Below are positions 62,897 through 64,000 of a stretch of DNA of 64,000 nucleotides, piece after piece (positions within the stretch are counted from its first letter, which is position 1; every line of letters starts with the position of its first letter). The DNA lies in assembly GCA_944358445.1 (NCBI GenBank), contig CALVRC010000007.1, positions 1-64,000 of the forward strand, in the 5' to 3' direction. Under the pieces are notes generated by a model. The model ran no database searches. It saw only the letters and a list, made by a program, of their open reading frames with translations, and was not told the DNA's origin. Origin of the DNA: an uncultured Bacilli bacterium (GTDB lineage: Bacteria > Bacillota_I > Bacilli_A > RF39 > UBA660). The position numbers were made by a program, and so were the translations under genes.

Positions 62897-64000
62897 TATT
62901 CATCTTTCTTTTCCAATTTAACAAGAACCTCACGCGGTTTAGCCCCATTAGGTGGCCCAACAATTCCCCGTTCTTCAAGCAAGTCAATACATCTAGCTGC
63001 TCTGTTATAACCAAGTCTAAATCTTCTTTGAAGTAAAGATGCACTAGCCTTACCTTGAGTTATAACAAACTCTCTAATTTCATTATATAAAGGCTCTTCA
63101 TAATCATCATCTTCCACCATTGCAGTAGCCCCTCTATCTTCATCAGCTACAGTTAATGAAGTATCGTACATAGCTTTTTGTTGTGATATTGTATAGTCAA
63201 CAACAGCTTTAATCTCATCATCACTTATAAAAGTTCCTTGAACACGTGTTGGAACACTTTCGCCTTGTGGTAAAAATAACATATCACCTTTACCAAGCAA
63301 CTTTTCCGCTCCACTCATATCTAGTATTGTTCTAGAATCAATACTAGAAGATACCGCAAATGATATACGAGATGGGATATTTGCCTTAACAACACCCGTA
63401 ATAACATCCGTACTAGGTCTTTGAGTTGCAACAATCAAATGAATACCAGCCGCTCTAGCCATTTGTGTTATTCTCATAATTGAATCTTCAACCTCTTTAG
63501 CTGCCACTAACATTAAATCAGCTAGCTCATCAATAATAACAACTATATAAGGAAGTCTATTAATTTTCTCGTTATCTGGTAAACTCTCATTCTTTTTATC
63601 AACATAAGCATTATATCCAGCAATATTCTTAGTCTTACTTCCCTCAAACAAATCATATCTATCTTCCATAATTTTAACTATTTTTTGTAAAACAATATTA
63701 GCTTTTTTAGGATCAGTAACAACCGGTGTAAGTAAATGCGGAACCCCATTATACATTGAAAGTTCAACCTTTTTAGGATCAACTAAAACTAACTTTACTT
63801 CATCAGGCTTTGTTCTCATTAAAAGAGATGTAATCATACTATTGATACATACAGATTTACCACTACCAGTAGAACCAGCTACAAGTAAATGTGGTGTTTT
63901 ATCAATCTCACACCAAACAGGATTACCCATAATACTTTTACCTAAAGCCACAAGTAACTTAGAATTATCCTTAGTTTTAGGAACTGCTTCCAAAATTTCT
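62896..64000 (-). CDS. FtsK/SpoIIIE DNA translocase, C-terminal part (runs off the window)
   Basis: At least 368 residues are visible; the 5' part lies beyond base 64000. The motor domain has Walker [16 protein letters not shown], Walker [14 protein letters not shown] and [17 protein letters not shown], then the gamma winged-helix domain ([33 protein letters not shown]) that reads DNA polarity sequences. It pumps chromosomal DNA through the division or forespore septum. Beside sporulation genes, SpoIIIE function is attractive, but FtsK and SpoIIIE cannot be told apart from this part. Confidence 0.95.
   Translation of the reverse strand, partial: EILEAVPKTKDNSKLLVALGKSIMGNPVWCEIDKTPHLLVAGSTGSGKSVCINSMITSLLMRTKPDEVKLVLVDPKKVELSMYNGVPHLLTPVVTDPKKANIVLQKIVKIMEDRYDLFEGSKTKNIAGYNAYVDKKNESLPDNEKINRLPYIVVIIDELADLMLVAAKEVEDSIMRITQMARAAGIHLIVATQRPSTDVITGVVKANIPSRISFAVSSSIDSRTILDMSGAEKLLGKGDMLFLPQGESVPTRVQGTFISDDEIKAVVDYTISQQKAMYDTSLTVADEDRGATAMVEDDDYEEPLYNEIREFVITQGKASASLLQRRFRLGYNRAARCIDLLEERGIVGPPNGAKPREVLVKLEKKDE

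Noticed and set aside
1-64000. Mycoplasma-like code with TGA as Trp
   Set aside because: Trp residues in conserved proteins such as EF-Tu are TGG, and no conserved gene needs TGA read-through.

Overview
The window reads as chromosome of a low-GC, Gram-positive, endospore-forming member of the Bacilli or a related gut lineage (RF39/Erysipelotrichales-like). The DNA is very AT-rich. It carries forespore genes (spoIVB, spoIIAA, a SigF/SigG-type sigma factor, spoVAC-spoVAD-spoVAE), a class B sortase with its cell-wall-anchored substrate, PASTA and GH25/GH73 wall proteins, and strong AGGAGG or AGGTGAT ribosome sites. Tryptophan is TGG and TGA is a stop, so this is not the mollicute code. No rRNA, tRNA, integrase, transposase or CRISPR array was seen.

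Layout. 1-2250: a Prli42/DUF4044 mini-protein, an SGNH hydrolase and spoIVB. 2247-24614: a long, mostly minus-strand surface-polysaccharide locus with an acyltransferase, a UbiA-type prenyltransferase, four polytopic GT-C-like enzymes, several GT2 and GT4 transferases, a Stealth phosphotransferase, the PssD/PssE pair, a polymerase and a flippase. A GH25 lysozyme with 12 ricin-type repeats sits inside it. The GtrB- and DPM1-like GT2 enzymes and the UbiA enzyme may make polyprenyl-phosphate sugars that the GT-C enzymes use outside the membrane. 24783-32205: an alpha/beta hydrolase, a PASTA protein without a kinase, a BECR-like protein, a modular autolysin and two small RNA candidates with their own promoters. 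32296-38302: housekeeping genes (CDP-alcohol transferase, rhomboid, rluD, lspA, comEB, thioredoxin, cvpA, rnhC). 38333-43100: sortase B and a 1366-residue adhesin.

43355-43603: a stand-alone structured RNA gene, possibly 6S RNA. 43636-49365: a frameshifted ttcA-like gene, two tandem ClpX-like AAA+ proteins with altered catalytic motifs, aspS and hisS. 49526-53799: the str operon (rpsL-rpsG-fusA-tuf). 54090-56110: a decayed XRE repressor, a YwaF-like membrane protein and a DUF1016/YhcG nuclease containing a 19-bp palindrome. 56190-59500: uvrA and a small gene behind an SOS-like box. 59538-62798: a spoIIA/spoVA cluster as in Bacillus, but without spoIIAB and with a prepilin-like gene inserted. 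62896-64000: the 3' part of an ftsK/spoIIIE gene.

The most unusual observations are the spoIIA cluster, which lacks the SpoIIAB kinase while its SpoIIAA lacks the phospho-acceptor serine; the paired degenerate ClpX-like ATPases; three independent small RNA genes; and the SOS-type control of the uvrA transcript. All functions are inferred from sequence motifs and context. No database search or folding program was run.
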